Of a stretch of DNA of 64,000 bases, positions 1-8,745 are shown piece after piece. Below the pieces are notes generated by a model. The model made no database searches. It saw nothing but the letters and a program-made list of their open reading frames with translations, and had not been told where the DNA came from. A program made the position numbers and the translations under genes. How positions within the stretch are numbered: position 1 is the first letter of the stretch; every line of letters begins with the position of its first letter. The stretch covers positions 1,240,001-1,304,000 of the forward strand of contig NZ_CP157456.1 of the NCBI RefSeq assembly GCF_041549525.1. Direction: 5' to 3'. Source of the stretch: Paenarthrobacter aurescens (lineage in GTDB: Bacteria; Actinomycetota; Actinomycetes; Actinomycetales; Micrococcaceae).

Positions 1-2629
1 CATCGGCCACGTCCAACCATTCCTGCACGGGTTCGAGCCCCAGCCGGTCGCGCCAGGTGGCAGCAGTCCGGAGGCCCCACTGCCAGTACGCCAGTTCAAA
101 CGTGGGATTGATGACCTTGGCCCGGATGGAGCCGTAGCTTTCCTGCGCCGGAATCAGGGGTGGGCCCAGCTCAAACCCGCGTGAGGTGGGATGCGCAAAG
201 CTGGCCATGAAGGCAGCCGATTCGAACACGATCTCTGCGAACTCCTCCAATACTTCCCGGCTCGGATCTGCACGGTACACCAGCTCTGCCAAGTAGATGG
301 GGTGGGGCTGCTGCCAAATCAAGAAGGTGCCGATAGGGCTGGGGCTTTCCCGCCCATCCGGACCAACCTGCTTGGGCCAGCGGACGCCGTCGAATCCCTG
401 AGTCTTGGCCGTTTGCCGTGAAGTCTCCAGAACTGTGGAGTACCACCTGAGGGAGGGGAGCAGCAGTTCCGCACGATTCCACTGCGCAAAGTGGGCGGCA
501 TGCCACCAGTGCATTTCCAGGTGGAAGCGGCCACGCCAGGAATTGCAGACCAGCCCGGTCTCTTGGGGCGGCAACGAGCCTGAACAATTGATGGCCGTCA
601 GGTACTGGGACAACACGATCCTGCGCTCCAGTTCCTTCGCCCGGGGATCATCTGTGGCATCAAGCTCGATTGCCCCGCCCGAGGACCAGAACTCCGGCCA
701 GAAGGCTGCAGATGCGTTCTCCACGCGACGCGCGGGAGAAAGCCCGACGCCGTTGCCCGCCTCCGTGGAGCGGGTTGGCTGGTGTGCTCGGCTGGGGTGC
801 CTGTTGTTGCCTCTGGGGATGCAGTCACCATCCCCGGCGGAGACGAAAGCAACGGTGAAGTCCAGGACGCCATCGGAATCGCTGGGGGAGACCCGTAGCC
901 TGTGTTGTTCGGCCTGTTCCACCGCCAGGTCCTCACCGGTGATCAACACTTGGTAGCGGGAATCGTCCAGTTCGCGGTGGGCTGTCCACACTCCGATGGC
1001 GTGGTGGTCTTGCACGGGCAATGGTTCGCTCAGCGTTGTGGTGTGCGCGTCCGGGCTGTTCCAGTCCGCGGCATCATGCCAGGCTTCGGAACCGTACGGG
1101 AATCCCATGCCCACAACCAAGCCGGCACCAAGCGCCGGCGACTCCACGCGGAAGGCGAGCTCATCGCGGTCCGGGTGGCACGCCGTCGTGACCTTCACCG
1201 GGTGCCCAGCTACGGTGAACCGGCTTGTCACCACTCCTGTCCAGAGATCCAGCGTTTGTTCAGTGCCGGTGATGTCTGCTGGGATGAGCGGACGTTCGGT
1301 TCCGTCCTCCATCCAGCGGAAGCCAATGCGACCCAGATCCAGCCGATGGGAGTTAGCGCGGAGCCATGTTTCTGCCCGGGAGGTGTCCGTCTCGCGGTCG
1401 TTGACGATGTCGCCCACCATATCCACGTAAGGCACAGGGCCTCGCGGCGAATCGTAGAGGACGGTGGAACCAGCCAAGTGGTAGGCCTCCGGTGGCGGAA
1501 CCGAGTGCCAACCCCACTGCGCTTGAGTGCCGAGCAATGTTCCCGGTGGCAGCTCGTCGCGCGCGCCCACGGGGTATTCGTCCGGGAATGACTGCAGCCC
1601 GGTGAGATCCATGGTGAACGCAAACTCGCCGTTGCCCACTGACACAGGGCTTCGAGGGTCGAGGCGTTCCTGGTGGACGTTGTGGTGCTGAACCAATGCC
1701 TTGCGATCAATGCTGGAACCCCCGGAAGGGACGCTCGACTCCAGGACCACCGTGTCCTCCAGTTCTCTGAGCGGGAAGAACGCCGCCCGCTCGTGCGGAC
1801 TTTTGTTGGGCTGATGAAGAGTGAGGAACAGGCCGCCGTCCAACGTCCGGCCGATCATCCCGTGCCCGCCATCGCTGCCCCACAGCGGCTCTTCCTCTTG
1901 CTTCCACGGGCCCAGCACTGTTCCGGATTCGCTCCGGGCAATTCCCATGGCGTAGCCCTGATCGCCGAAGCTGGACCAGAGCATGATGAGCTTCCCGCTG
2001 GAAAGCCGAAAGAGGAACGGGCCGTCGGTGACGTAGACCGGGAGCTCCCTGTCACCGACCGCAGGTATATCCAGTGCTCGGGCCCATGGAGCCTCCGAAG
2101 CACTGAAGAGGAAGACCGGTTCACCCTCAGCGGTCCGCAGGTCAGGGCCAAGCCGCTGCGCCATCATGGTGCCGTCGTGGACCTGCTTCCACTCGTGGCA
2201 GAACACCAGCCACGGGTTCCCTTCATAGTCCACATGGAGCGTTCCGTCCAGGCACTCCCAGTCGCCGGGAGTGACCGGACCATCGCTCCATGGCTCATAG
2301 GGGCCCTCTGGCTTGTTCGCTGCAAGTACCTGCGTTCCCCGGACATGCCCAGGAGCGGTGAACGTTGCAAACATAAAATACCGCCCGTGGTACTCATGGA
2401 CCTCGGGCGCCCAATACTGCTCGTGGCTCCAGAAATCGGGGGATGGGCGGAAGGCTTCGAAGGGCCCCTCCCACGTCTCCAGATCGGTGCTTCGGTAGCA
2501 GTCGAAGCCCGTGGCCGGTCCTGACCAAATGTTCTTGTCAGTGCTTCCGAAGAGTAGATATTCCCCGGATTCCTGCAAGGTAACTACGAAGGGGTCCCGG
2601 ATCTGAATCTGTTCCAAGTGGTAGGTCAA
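1..2629 (-). CDS. Large two-module glycoside hydrolase (GH43-like propeller plus six-hairpin-type glycosidase), 3' end outside the window
   Basis: One uninterrupted frame runs from a TTG at 2629 past the left edge, giving at least 876 residues. AGGAG lies 6 bases before the TTG. Residues 1-300 look like a GH43-type five-bladed propeller: an early RDPFV (Asp12), a DGTLHVDYEG stretch followed by CHEW, and TDGPFLF followed by LIMLWSSF. A linker near residue 300 leads to a beta-rich part and then, from about residue 650, an alpha-helical part with FHLEMHWWHAAHFAQW and WPKQVGPDGRE, which resembles (alpha/alpha)6 six-hairpin glycosidases. No secretion signal is visible, so it probably acts in the cytoplasm on imported plant oligosaccharides. 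The divergent binding-protein gene supports that. The exact substrate and the family of the second module are not clear to me. Confidence 0.8.
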   Translation of the reverse strand, partial: MTYHLEQIQIRDPFVVTLQESGEYLLFGSTDKNIWSGPATGFDCYRSTDLETWEGPFEAFRPSPDFWSHEQYWAPEVHEYHGRYFMFATFTAPGHVRGTQVLAANKPEGPYEPWSDGPVTPGDWECLDGTLHVDYEGNPWLVFCHEWKQVHDGTMMAQRLGPDLRTAEGEPVFLFSASEAPWARALDIPAVGDRELPVYVTDGPFLFRLSSGKLIMLWSSFGDQGYAMGIARSESGTVLGPWKQEEEPLWGSDGGHGMIGRTLDGGLFLTLHQPNKSPHERAAFFPLRELEDTVVLESSVPSGGSSIDRKALVQHHNVHQERLDPRSPVSVGNGEFAFTMDLTGLQSFPDEYPVGARDELPPGTLLGTQAQWGWHSVPPPEAYHLAGSTVLYDSPRGPVPYVDMVGDIVNDRETDTSRAETWLRANSHRLDLGRIGFRWMEDGTERPLIPADITGTEQTLDLWTGVVTSRFTVAGHPVKVTTACHPDRDELAFRVESPALGAGLVVGMGFPYGSEAWHDAADWNSPDAHTTTLSEPLPVQDHHAIGVWTAHRELDDSRYQVLITGEDLAVEQAEQHRLRVSPSDSDGVLDFTVAFVSAGDGDCIPRGNNRHPSRAHQPTRSTEAGNGVGLSPARRVENASAAFWPEFWSSGGAIELDATDDPRAKELERRIVLSQYLTAINCSGSLPPQETGLVCNSWRGRFHLEMHWWHAAHFAQWNRAELLLPSLRWYSTVLETSRQTAKTQGFDGVRWPKQVGPDGRESPSPIGTFLIWQQPHPIYLAELVYRADPSREVLEEFAEIVFESAAFMASFAHPTSRGFELGPPLIPAQESYGSIRAKVINPTFELAYWQWGLRTAATWRDRLGLEPVQEWLDVAD

Positions 2630-2692
2630 AGCGTGCTCCTTTGCAGGCCTAAATAGTTCACGGTGGAAACTATTGACGAATATACACCGTCT

Positions 2693-2704
2693 TGATACGT
2701 TTCA
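2693..2704. promoter_or_regulatory. Possible LacI-family operator between the glycosidase and binding-protein genes
   Basis: TGATACGTTTCA is a near-palindrome with a central CG, the usual layout of LacI-family sugar repressor sites. It sits 37 bases before the binding-protein start and 64 bases before the glycosidase start, so one repressor could control both. No lacI-type gene is inside the window. Confidence 0.4.
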
Positions 2705-2740
2705 GGAACCGTTTTCTCAAGATCGAAAGAAGCTTACTCA

Positions 2741-4037
2741 ATGGCGCGTAAATCTCTCCGCAGCATCCGGAAATCCATGGCATTCATCACCGCAGTGAGC
2801 CTGCTTGGGCTCACCACAGCGTGTTCCGGCTCTTCGTCCAACCAGCCGGAAGACGGCCCGGTTGAGATTCGGTTTTCCTGGTGGGGCAATGCCACCCGTG
2901 CCGACCAACAAGGCCATCAAGGAATTCGAGGCAGCCAATCCCAACATTAAGGTCAAGCCGGAATACGGCGACATCGGAGGGTACTTCGACAAATTGGCCA
3001 CCCAGGTGGCTGCAAACGATGCCCCGGATGTGATCACCATGGGTGGCGCCTACCCGGCGGAATACGCCAACCGTGGCGCGCTGCTGGACCTCGCCAAGGT
3101 TGAAGGGCCGTTGGACCTCTCCAAAATGGATCAGGGAGCCCTTGAAAACGGTCAGGTGCAAGGTAAGCAGTACGGTGTCTCCACAGGCGCCAATGCCCTG
3201 GCCATCGTGGTCAACCCAGCCGTCTTCCAAGCTGCCGGCGTAGCCATTCCGGATGACAGCAAATGGTCCTGGGATGACTTCGCCAAGACCGCTGCGGACA
3301 TCACTGCCAAGAGCCCCAAAGGGACCTACGGCACGGCTACCGTCCTCACCCATGATTCACTTGATGCCTTCGCCCGCCAACGCGGCGAATCCCTGTACAC
3401 GCAGGATGGCCAGCTGGGTCTGAGCAAGGAGACCGTTCAGGATTACTTCGATTTCTCCGTCAAGCTCAGTGAGTCCGGGGCAGCCCCCAGTGCTTCAGAA
3501 ACTGTGGAGAAGCTCAACGTCAGCACAGAGCAGACACTCATGGGGATGGGGCAGGCCGGCATGATGCTCACCTGGACCAACTCCTTGACCGCCCTCAGCA
3601 AAGCCTCCGGCGCTGAACTCAAGCTGCTCAAACTGCCCGGCGAGACCCCAACCCCCGGCATCTGGCTTCAGTCATCGCAGTTCTACACCATCTCCGCCCG
3701 CAGCAAGCACACGGACGCTGCAGCCAAGCTGGTCAGCTTCCTCGTCAACAATGAGGCTGCTGCCAAGATCATCCAGAGCGACCGCGGCGTGCCCAGCAAC
3801 TCCGGCATGCGCACGGCCATCCAAGACCTTCTGACACCTCAGGGCAAGGTGGAAGCAGCCTACATCGACCAGATCGGCAAGATGGAGTTCGCGCCAACAT
3901 TCATCGGTCCCACCGGCTCAACGGCCGTCAGCGAGATCACGGCACGCATCAACACCGAGGTCCTGTTCAAGAGGCTGAACCCGGAGAAGGCCGCCGAGCA
4001 GTGGTTGAGCGAAAGCAAAGCGGCCATCGGCAAGTAG
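2741..4037 (+). pseudogene. Sugar ABC transporter substrate-binding lipoprotein, frame broken near 2905
   Basis: A CUT1-type extracellular solute-binding protein of about 431 residues. The first frame gives a signal peptide with lipobox LTTAC and the mature start ending in FSWWGNATRAD. The rest, from NKAIKEFEAANPNIKVK to the stop, lies in the +1 frame, and the frames cross between about 2898 and 2906. A 1-base gain or a 5-base loss (a family-like ADVTNKAI would need five more bases) would explain it. Downstream of the break the protein is complete and well conserved in style, so decay is recent or the sequence contains an error. The next gene is on the other strand, so the permeases expected after a CUT1 binding protein are absent here. 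Confidence 0.8.
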
Positions 4038-4061
4038 GCGCCCAGTTGGACAGGCGGTGCC

Positions 4062-4838
4062 TTAGCCGGCGTCTCGGACCTCAAGGTACGGATCTGCCCA
4101 CGCACTAATAATCCGTGCCACACGGGCGGCTTGGCCTTTCCCGGTGAGGAGATGTTCGCTGCCTTCCAAGGAGATGAAACTCCGGGGGTGCCGGGCGGTG
4201 CGGAAAATCTCGCTGGCGTTGTCAATCCCCACGGTGTTGTCCGTGGGGGAGTGCATCACCATCAGCGGTTTGTGAAGGGTTCGGATGCAGTCCCGCAGAT
4301 CCGCGCGTTCCACGTCCTCCACAAAGTGGCGCCGAACTTCCATGGGCCTGCCGCCCAGGTCCACCACGGCACTGCCATCGCGGAGGATGGAGTCGATCTC
4401 GGTGTCGAACATGTGCTCGACATGCTTGGGCTCGTAAGGTGCGGCAACGGTGACCACGGCGTTCAGGCCGGGAATATCGCGGGCTGCGGCCAGCACTGCG
4501 GCGCCGCCGAAGGAATGACCAACCAGCAGGGAGATTCCCCGGCCTTGTTCCTGCATGAAGTTCGCTGCCAGGATCGTGTCGGCTACCTTGACACTGAAGG
4601 AGCCCGCAGACCATTCACCGGCCGAGCCACCCAACCCCAGGTTGTCGAAGCGCAGCATGCCAACGCCCTGCTCCGCGAGCCCCTTGCAGATCCGGGATGC
4701 CGCGGGGCTGTCCTTGCCCAGTGTCAGGCCGTGGGAGTACAAGCCCCACCCGCGCACAGGACCCTCGGGCACGTCCACGACTCCGGCCAAGGTATCGCCG
4801 GTGCTTCCCGTGAAGCTGATCTTCTCAGAACGTGACAC
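4062..4838 (-). CDS. Alpha/beta hydrolase
   Basis: A serine hydrolase of about 258 residues with the nucleophile elbow GHSFGG and late SPTDNTVG and GSEHLL stretches that supply the acidic residue and the histidine. It resembles the small alpha/beta hydrolases that in other bacteria occur alone or fused to an OsmC domain. No OsmC part is present here. I start it at a GTG (4838) because AAGGAG lies 6 bases upstream; an upstream in-frame extension to 4907 has no such site. No signal peptide is visible, so it is cytoplasmic. The substrate is unknown. It is convergent with the binding-protein gene and lies downstream of sdhB, separated from it by a hairpin. Confidence 0.75.
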   Translation of the reverse strand: MSRSEKISFTGSTGDTLAGVVDVPEGPVRGWGLYSHGLTLGKDSPAASRICKGLAEQGVGMLRFDNLGLGGSAGEWSAGSFSVKVADTILAANFMQEQGRGISLLVGHSFGGAAVLAAARDIPGLNAVVTVAAPYEPKHVEHMFDTEIDSILRDGSAVVDLGGRPMEVRRHFVEDVERADLRDCIRTLHKPLMVMHSPTDNTVGIDNASEIFRTARHPRSFISLEGSEHLLTGKGQAARVARIISAWADPYLEVRDAG

Positions 4839-4891
4839 GTTGGTCTCCTTGAGTTGGGGGGATTTGCGGTGAAGGTTTGGGCAAGTGATTA

Positions 4892-4939
4892 ACGACGACG
4901 ACGCCACTCACCATCAGTGGTGAGCGGCGTCGTCGTCGT
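4892..4939. terminator. Strong hairpin after the sdh operon
   Basis: Arms of 22 bases (4892-4913 and 4918-4939) with one mismatch and a 4-base loop, built on GACGAC repeats. It lies just after the sdhB stop. The U-tract is weak. Confidence 0.7.
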
Positions 4940-4964
4940 GCTTGTTCTTTGAAAGAAAGGTGAA

Positions 4965-5747
4965 CTAGATCTTGCGGGCCAGAATGGCCTGCTTGACCTC
5001 GGCGATTGCCTGGGTCACCTGGATGCCACGGGGGCATGCTTCCGAGCAGTTGAAGGTGGTGCGGCAACGCCACACGCCTTCTTTGTCGTTCAGGATCTCC
5101 AAGCGCATGTCGCCGGCATCATCGCGGGAATCGAAGATGAAGCGGTGGGCGTTCACGATCGCTGCCGGACCAAAGTACTGGCCATCGGTCCAGAAGACCG
5201 GGCAGGACGAGGTGCAGGCTGCGCACAGGATGCACTTGGTGGTGTCATCAAAGCGCTCACGGTCTTCAACGGACTGCAGGCGTTCCTTGGTGGGCTCGTG
5301 GCCCTTGTTGATCAGGAACGGCATGACTTCGCGGAAGGACTGGAAGAAGGGTTCCATGTCCACAATCAGGTCCTTCTCCACGGGGAGGCCCTTGATTGGC
5401 TCGACGGTGATGGGCTTGGTGGTGTCCAGGTCCTTCAGCAGCGTCTTGCAGGCGAGGCGGTTACGGCCGTTGATGCGCATGGCGTCGGAGCCACAAACAC
5501 CGTGTGCGCAGGAGCGGCGGAAGGAAACACTGCCGTCGATTTCCCACTTGACCTTGTGGAGGGCATCCAACACGCGGTCCGTGCCGTACATGGTCAGCTT
5601 GTAGTCATCCCAGCGTGCTTCGTCCGAGATTTCGGGATCGTAGCGGCGTACGCGCAGCGTGATGTGGAAGGTGGGAATTTCACCGTCGCCTGCAACGCTT
5701 GCCGGGAGCTCGATCTTGGAAGCGGGCTCTGCCATTTCGGTCGTCAT
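4965..5747 (-). CDS. sdhB: Succinate dehydrogenase iron-sulfur subunit
   Basis: The electron-transfer subunit of complex II, 260 residues, passing electrons from the SdhA flavin to quinone. All three cluster motifs are visible: CAHGVCGSDAM with a later LAC for [2Fe-2S], CILCAACTSSCP for [4Fe-4S], and CRTTFNCSEACPRGI for [3Fe-4S]. The start ATG overlaps the sdhA stop by one base (TAATG), so the two are translationally coupled. It is the last gene of sdhCDAB and is followed by a strong hairpin. Confidence 0.98.
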   Translation of the reverse strand: MTTEMAEPASKIELPASVAGDGEIPTFHITLRVRRYDPEISDEARWDDYKLTMYGTDRVLDALHKVKWEIDGSVSFRRSCAHGVCGSDAMRINGRNRLACKTLLKDLDTTKPITVEPIKGLPVEKDLIVDMEPFFQSFREVMPFLINKGHEPTKERLQSVEDRERFDDTTKCILCAACTSSCPVFWTDGQYFGPAAIVNAHRFIFDSRDDAGDMRLEILNDKEGVWRCRTTFNCSEACPRGIQVTQAIAEVKQAILARKI

Positions 5748-7546
5748 TAGTACTTACGCTCCATCGGCTCGTAACGGGTGAAGATCACGGGCTTCGTCTC
5801 AAGACGGATGCCCGCAACGGATTCCGCCGAGGAGTCGACGGTGACGGAAGTGTCCAGGTAGGCCATGGAGTGCTTCATGAACTTTTCGTCATTGCGGTCC
5901 GGGAAGTCTTCGCGGTAGTGGCCACCACGGGACTCTTCACGGTGCAGCGCACCAACGGTCATGACCTTGGCCATGTCCAGGAGGAAGCCCAGTTCCACGG
6001 CTTCCAGGAGATCCAGGTTGAAGCGCTTGCCCTTGTCCTGAACCGTGACGTGCTTGTAACGCTCTTCGAAGGAAGCGATGTCGCGGAGGACCTGCTCCAG
6101 GGATTCCTTGGTGCGGAACACCTGCATGTTGGCATCCATGGTGTCCTGCAGTTCCTTGCGGATCTGCGCAACGCGCTCGGTGCCGTTGCCGCTGAGCAGG
6201 CCATCCAGGATGCCGCGGGTCATTGCCTCGGGATCCTCGGGCAGCTCAACGAAGTCAGCGGTCTTGGAGTACTCGGCCGCGGCGATGCCGGCGCGCTTAC
6301 CAAAAACGTTGATGTCAAGGAGCGAGTTGGTGCCGAGGCGGTTTGAGCCGTGCACGGAAACGCAGGCAACTTCACCGGCTGCGTAGAGACCCGGGACAAT
6401 GGTGTCGTTGTCCTGGAGCACTTCAGTGGTGATGTTGGTGGGGATGCCGCCCATGGCGTAGTGCGCCGTGGGGAACACGGGAACGGGATCCGTGAACGGT
6501 TCAACACCCAGGTAGGTGCGGGCGAACTCCGTGATGTCCGGAAGTTTGGCCTCGATGTGTGCAGGCTCAAGGTGGGTCAGGTCCAGGAGGACGTAGTCCT
6601 TGTTCGGACCGCAACCGCGGCCTTCACGCACTTCGTTTGCCATGGCGCGGGCCACGATGTCACGGGGTGCGAGGTCCTTGATGGTGGGGGCGTAGCGCTC
6701 CATGAAGCGTTCACCCTCGGAGTTACGCAGGATGGCACCTTCACCGCGTGCACCCTCGGTAAGGAGGATGCCCAGGCCGGCCAGGCCGGTCGGGTGGAAC
6801 TGGAAGAACTCCATATCTTCCAGGGGGATACCACGGCGGAATGCGATGCCCATGCCGTCACCGGTGAGGGTGTGGGCGTTGGAGGTGGTCTTGAAGACCT
6901 TGCCGGCGCCGCCGGATGCGAACACCACGGACTTGGCCTGGAAGACGTGCAGTTCACCGGAAGCGAGGTCATAGGAGACCACGCCGGCAACACGCTTCTG
7001 CTTGTACGGGGTTCCGTCTTCGCGTACTGCGTCTTCTTCGACGATCAGCAGGTCAAGGACGTAGTACTCGTTGTAGAACTCAACGTTGTGCTTGACGCAG
7101 TTTTGGTACAGCGTCTGAAGGATCATGTGGCCGGTACGGTCTGCGGCGTAGCAGGCGCGGCGGACCGGAGCCTTGCCGTGGTCACGGGTGTGGCCGCCGA
7201 AGCGACGCTGGTCAATCCGGCCCTCGGGGGTGCGGTTGAACGGCAGACCCATCTTTTCCAGGTCCAGCACGGCGTCAATGGCTTCCTTCGCCATGACCTC
7301 GGCTGCGTCCTGGTCAACCAGGTAGTCGCCACCCTTGATGGTGTCAAAGGTGTGCCACTCCCAGTTGTCTTCTTCGACGTTGGCCAGTGCTGCGCACATT
7401 CCACCCTGGGCCGCACCGGTGTGCGATCGGGTGGGGTAGAGCTTGGTCAGTACCGCGGTGCGTGCTCGCTGACCGGATTCGATCGCGGCGCGCATGCCGG
7501 CGCCACCTGCACCGACAATGACGACGTCGTACTTATGGACCTGCAT
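5747..7546 (-). CDS. sdhA: Succinate dehydrogenase flavoprotein subunit
   Basis: Catalytic subunit of complex II, 599 residues, oxidising succinate to fumarate. The N-terminal FAD site [15 protein letters not shown], the [10 protein letters not shown] stretch carrying the histidine that binds FAD covalently, and [13 protein letters not shown] near residue 400 are all present. I use the ATG at 7546 (MQVHKYD), which follows an AGAGAG ribosome site; a TTG seven codons upstream is also open. The gene follows sdhD by 100 bases and overlaps sdhB by one base. Confidence 0.98.
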   Translation of the reverse strand: MQVHKYDVVIVGAGGAGMRAAIESGQRARTAVLTKLYPTRSHTGAAQGGMCAALANVEEDNWEWHTFDTIKGGDYLVDQDAAEVMAKEAIDAVLDLEKMGLPFNRTPEGRIDQRRFGGHTRDHGKAPVRRACYAADRTGHMILQTLYQNCVKHNVEFYNEYYVLDLLIVEEDAVREDGTPYKQKRVAGVVSYDLASGELHVFQAKSVVFASGGAGKVFKTTSNAHTLTGDGMGIAFRRGIPLEDMEFFQFHPTGLAGLGILLTEGARGEGAILRNSEGERFMERYAPTIKDLAPRDIVARAMANEVREGRGCGPNKDYVLLDLTHLEPAHIEAKLPDITEFARTYLGVEPFTDPVPVFPTAHYAMGGIPTNITTEVLQDNDTIVPGLYAAGEVACVSVHGSNRLGTNSLLDINVFGKRAGIAAAEYSKTADFVELPEDPEAMTRGILDGLLSGNGTERVAQIRKELQDTMDANMQVFRTKESLEQVLRDIASFEERYKHVTVQDKGKRFNLDLLEAVELGFLLDMAKVMTVGALHREESRGGHYREDFPDRNDEKFMKHSMAYLDTSVTVDSSAESVAGIRLETKPVIFTRYEPMERKY

Positions 7547-7646
7547 ACCAGATGCTCTCTCTTTCAAAAATTCAGATGGTCGGCGGAGGCTGCTCCGCTA
7601 CGTGAGGCGAACCGGGTTGCTCGGGGGAGCAGCCCGGAAGGCGCCG

Positions 7647-8108
7647 CTACGGGGCCGGGCAGAAACCGCCAGGCAACTGGACGCCGTCGACGACGGGGCA
7701 CGGGTTGAAGGTGAAGATCACCAGCGTGCCGAGGATGATGATGACCAGGGTGGCCGCGTAGAGGACCATCTTGAGCCAGAAGCGCGTGGAGTCCTTCTCG
7801 GCGTAGTCGTTGATGATGGTGCGGACGCCGTTGGTGCCGTGCAGCATGGCAAGCCACAGCATGGCGAGGTCCCAGAACTGCCAGAACGGATCGGCCCACT
7901 TGCCGGCAACAAAACCGAAGTCGATTGCGTGGATGCCCTCGCCCACCAGCAGGTTCACGAACAGGTGGCCGAAGATCAGCACCACCAGGACGATGCCGGA
8001 CAGGCGCATGAACAGCCAGGCGATCATCTCAAAGTTGCCACGGCTGGAGCCGGTGCGGTTGTACTTCGGCGCGATCTTCCCGCTGCGCGGAGATTCAATG
8101 GTTGTCAT
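7647..8108 (-). CDS. sdhD: Succinate dehydrogenase membrane anchor subunit
   Basis: A 153-residue hydrophobic protein with three membrane segments (about residues 28-52, 75-95 and 112-134), the second anchor of complex II, which helps hold haem b and the quinone site. It starts 3 bases after the sdhC stop. The C-terminus ends in a short cysteine- and proline-rich tail (NPCPVVDG, GGFCPAP) of no known role. The order sdhC-D-A-B and similarity in layout to actinobacterial SDH make the call secure. Confidence 0.93.
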   Translation of the reverse strand: MTTIESPRSGKIAPKYNRTGSSRGNFEMIAWLFMRLSGIVLVVLIFGHLFVNLLVGEGIHAIDFGFVAGKWADPFWQFWDLAMLWLAMLHGTNGVRTIINDYAEKDSTRFWLKMVLYAATLVIIILGTLVIFTFNPCPVVDGVQLPGGFCPAP

Positions 8109-8111
8109 GGC

Positions 8112-8492
8112 TTAGTGGCCTCCCAGCGCGAGGGAAAGGTGGCGGATGGCGAAGCCTGCGAACGTGACAAGCCACAGTGCAAGCACAACCCACAGCAACT
8201 GGCGCTGGTACTTCGCGCCCTTCTTCCAGAAATCGATGGCGATCACACGCAGGCCGTTGAAGGCGTGGAAAATGATCGCGGCGACCAGGCCCGTTTCACC
8301 CAGGGCCATAAGGGGGTTCTTGTAGGCGCCAATGACGGCGGTGTAGGCCTCAGGGGACACGCGCACCAATGAGGTGTCCAGCACATGGACCAACAAGAAG
8401 AAAAAGATCACTACACCTGTAATGCGGTGTCCAACCCAGGACCACATGCCTTCACGGCCGCGGTACAAGGTGCCAGCTGGTTTTGTCGGCAC
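8112..8492 (-). CDS. sdhC: Succinate dehydrogenase cytochrome b556 subunit
   Basis: First gene of sdhCDAB, 126 residues with three membrane segments. The HRITGVVIFFFLLVHVLD stretch contains histidines suited to haem ligation. The start is a GTG at 8492 with AGGAAGG eight bases upstream. A likely promoter lies about 90 bases before it (8582-8610), leaving a leader of roughly 85 bases. Confidence 0.93.
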   Translation of the reverse strand: MPTKPAGTLYRGREGMWSWVGHRITGVVIFFFLLVHVLDTSLVRVSPEAYTAVIGAYKNPLMALGETGLVAAIIFHAFNGLRVIAIDFWKKGAKYQRQLLWVVLALWLVTFAGFAIRHLSLALGGH

Positions 8493-8581
8493 TGATTAAA
8501 CCTTCCTGCAACACAGCGGCGCTGGCATGGGATCCACGCGGGGGGAACGCCTGCTGCGAGAGCACTCGTAGCTCACGCCTA

Positions 8582-8610
8582 AATCTAGGCTTCGCTAACA
8601 GCATATTCAA
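8582..8610 (-). promoter_or_regulatory. Probable sdhCDAB promoter
   Basis: On the minus strand TTGAAT (-35, 8610-8605) and TAGATT (-10, 8587-8582) are 17 bases apart, a standard housekeeping promoter layout in the 252-base gap between sdhC and the divergent manC. Confidence 0.55.
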
Positions 8611-8745
8611 TTTAGGACGGGCTTCTTTGCTTGTTAATTCCATGTTTCCCGCCCATATTCAGGCGATTTTGCTCAATGCCTGAGACGAACGCCACACGTG
8701 TGTCCTGCTGCGGGGCTTCCCGTCGGCACAGGATAAAGTGTTGCG

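Noticed and set aside
6350..7708. A 452-codon plus-strand frame opposite sdhA
   Set aside because: Shadow frame; sdhA carries all catalytic motifs on the other strand.
8693..8702. CACACGTGTG palindrome between sdhC and manC as an operator
   Set aside because: Short, self-complementary words of this kind are expected by chance, and it lies away from both promoters.
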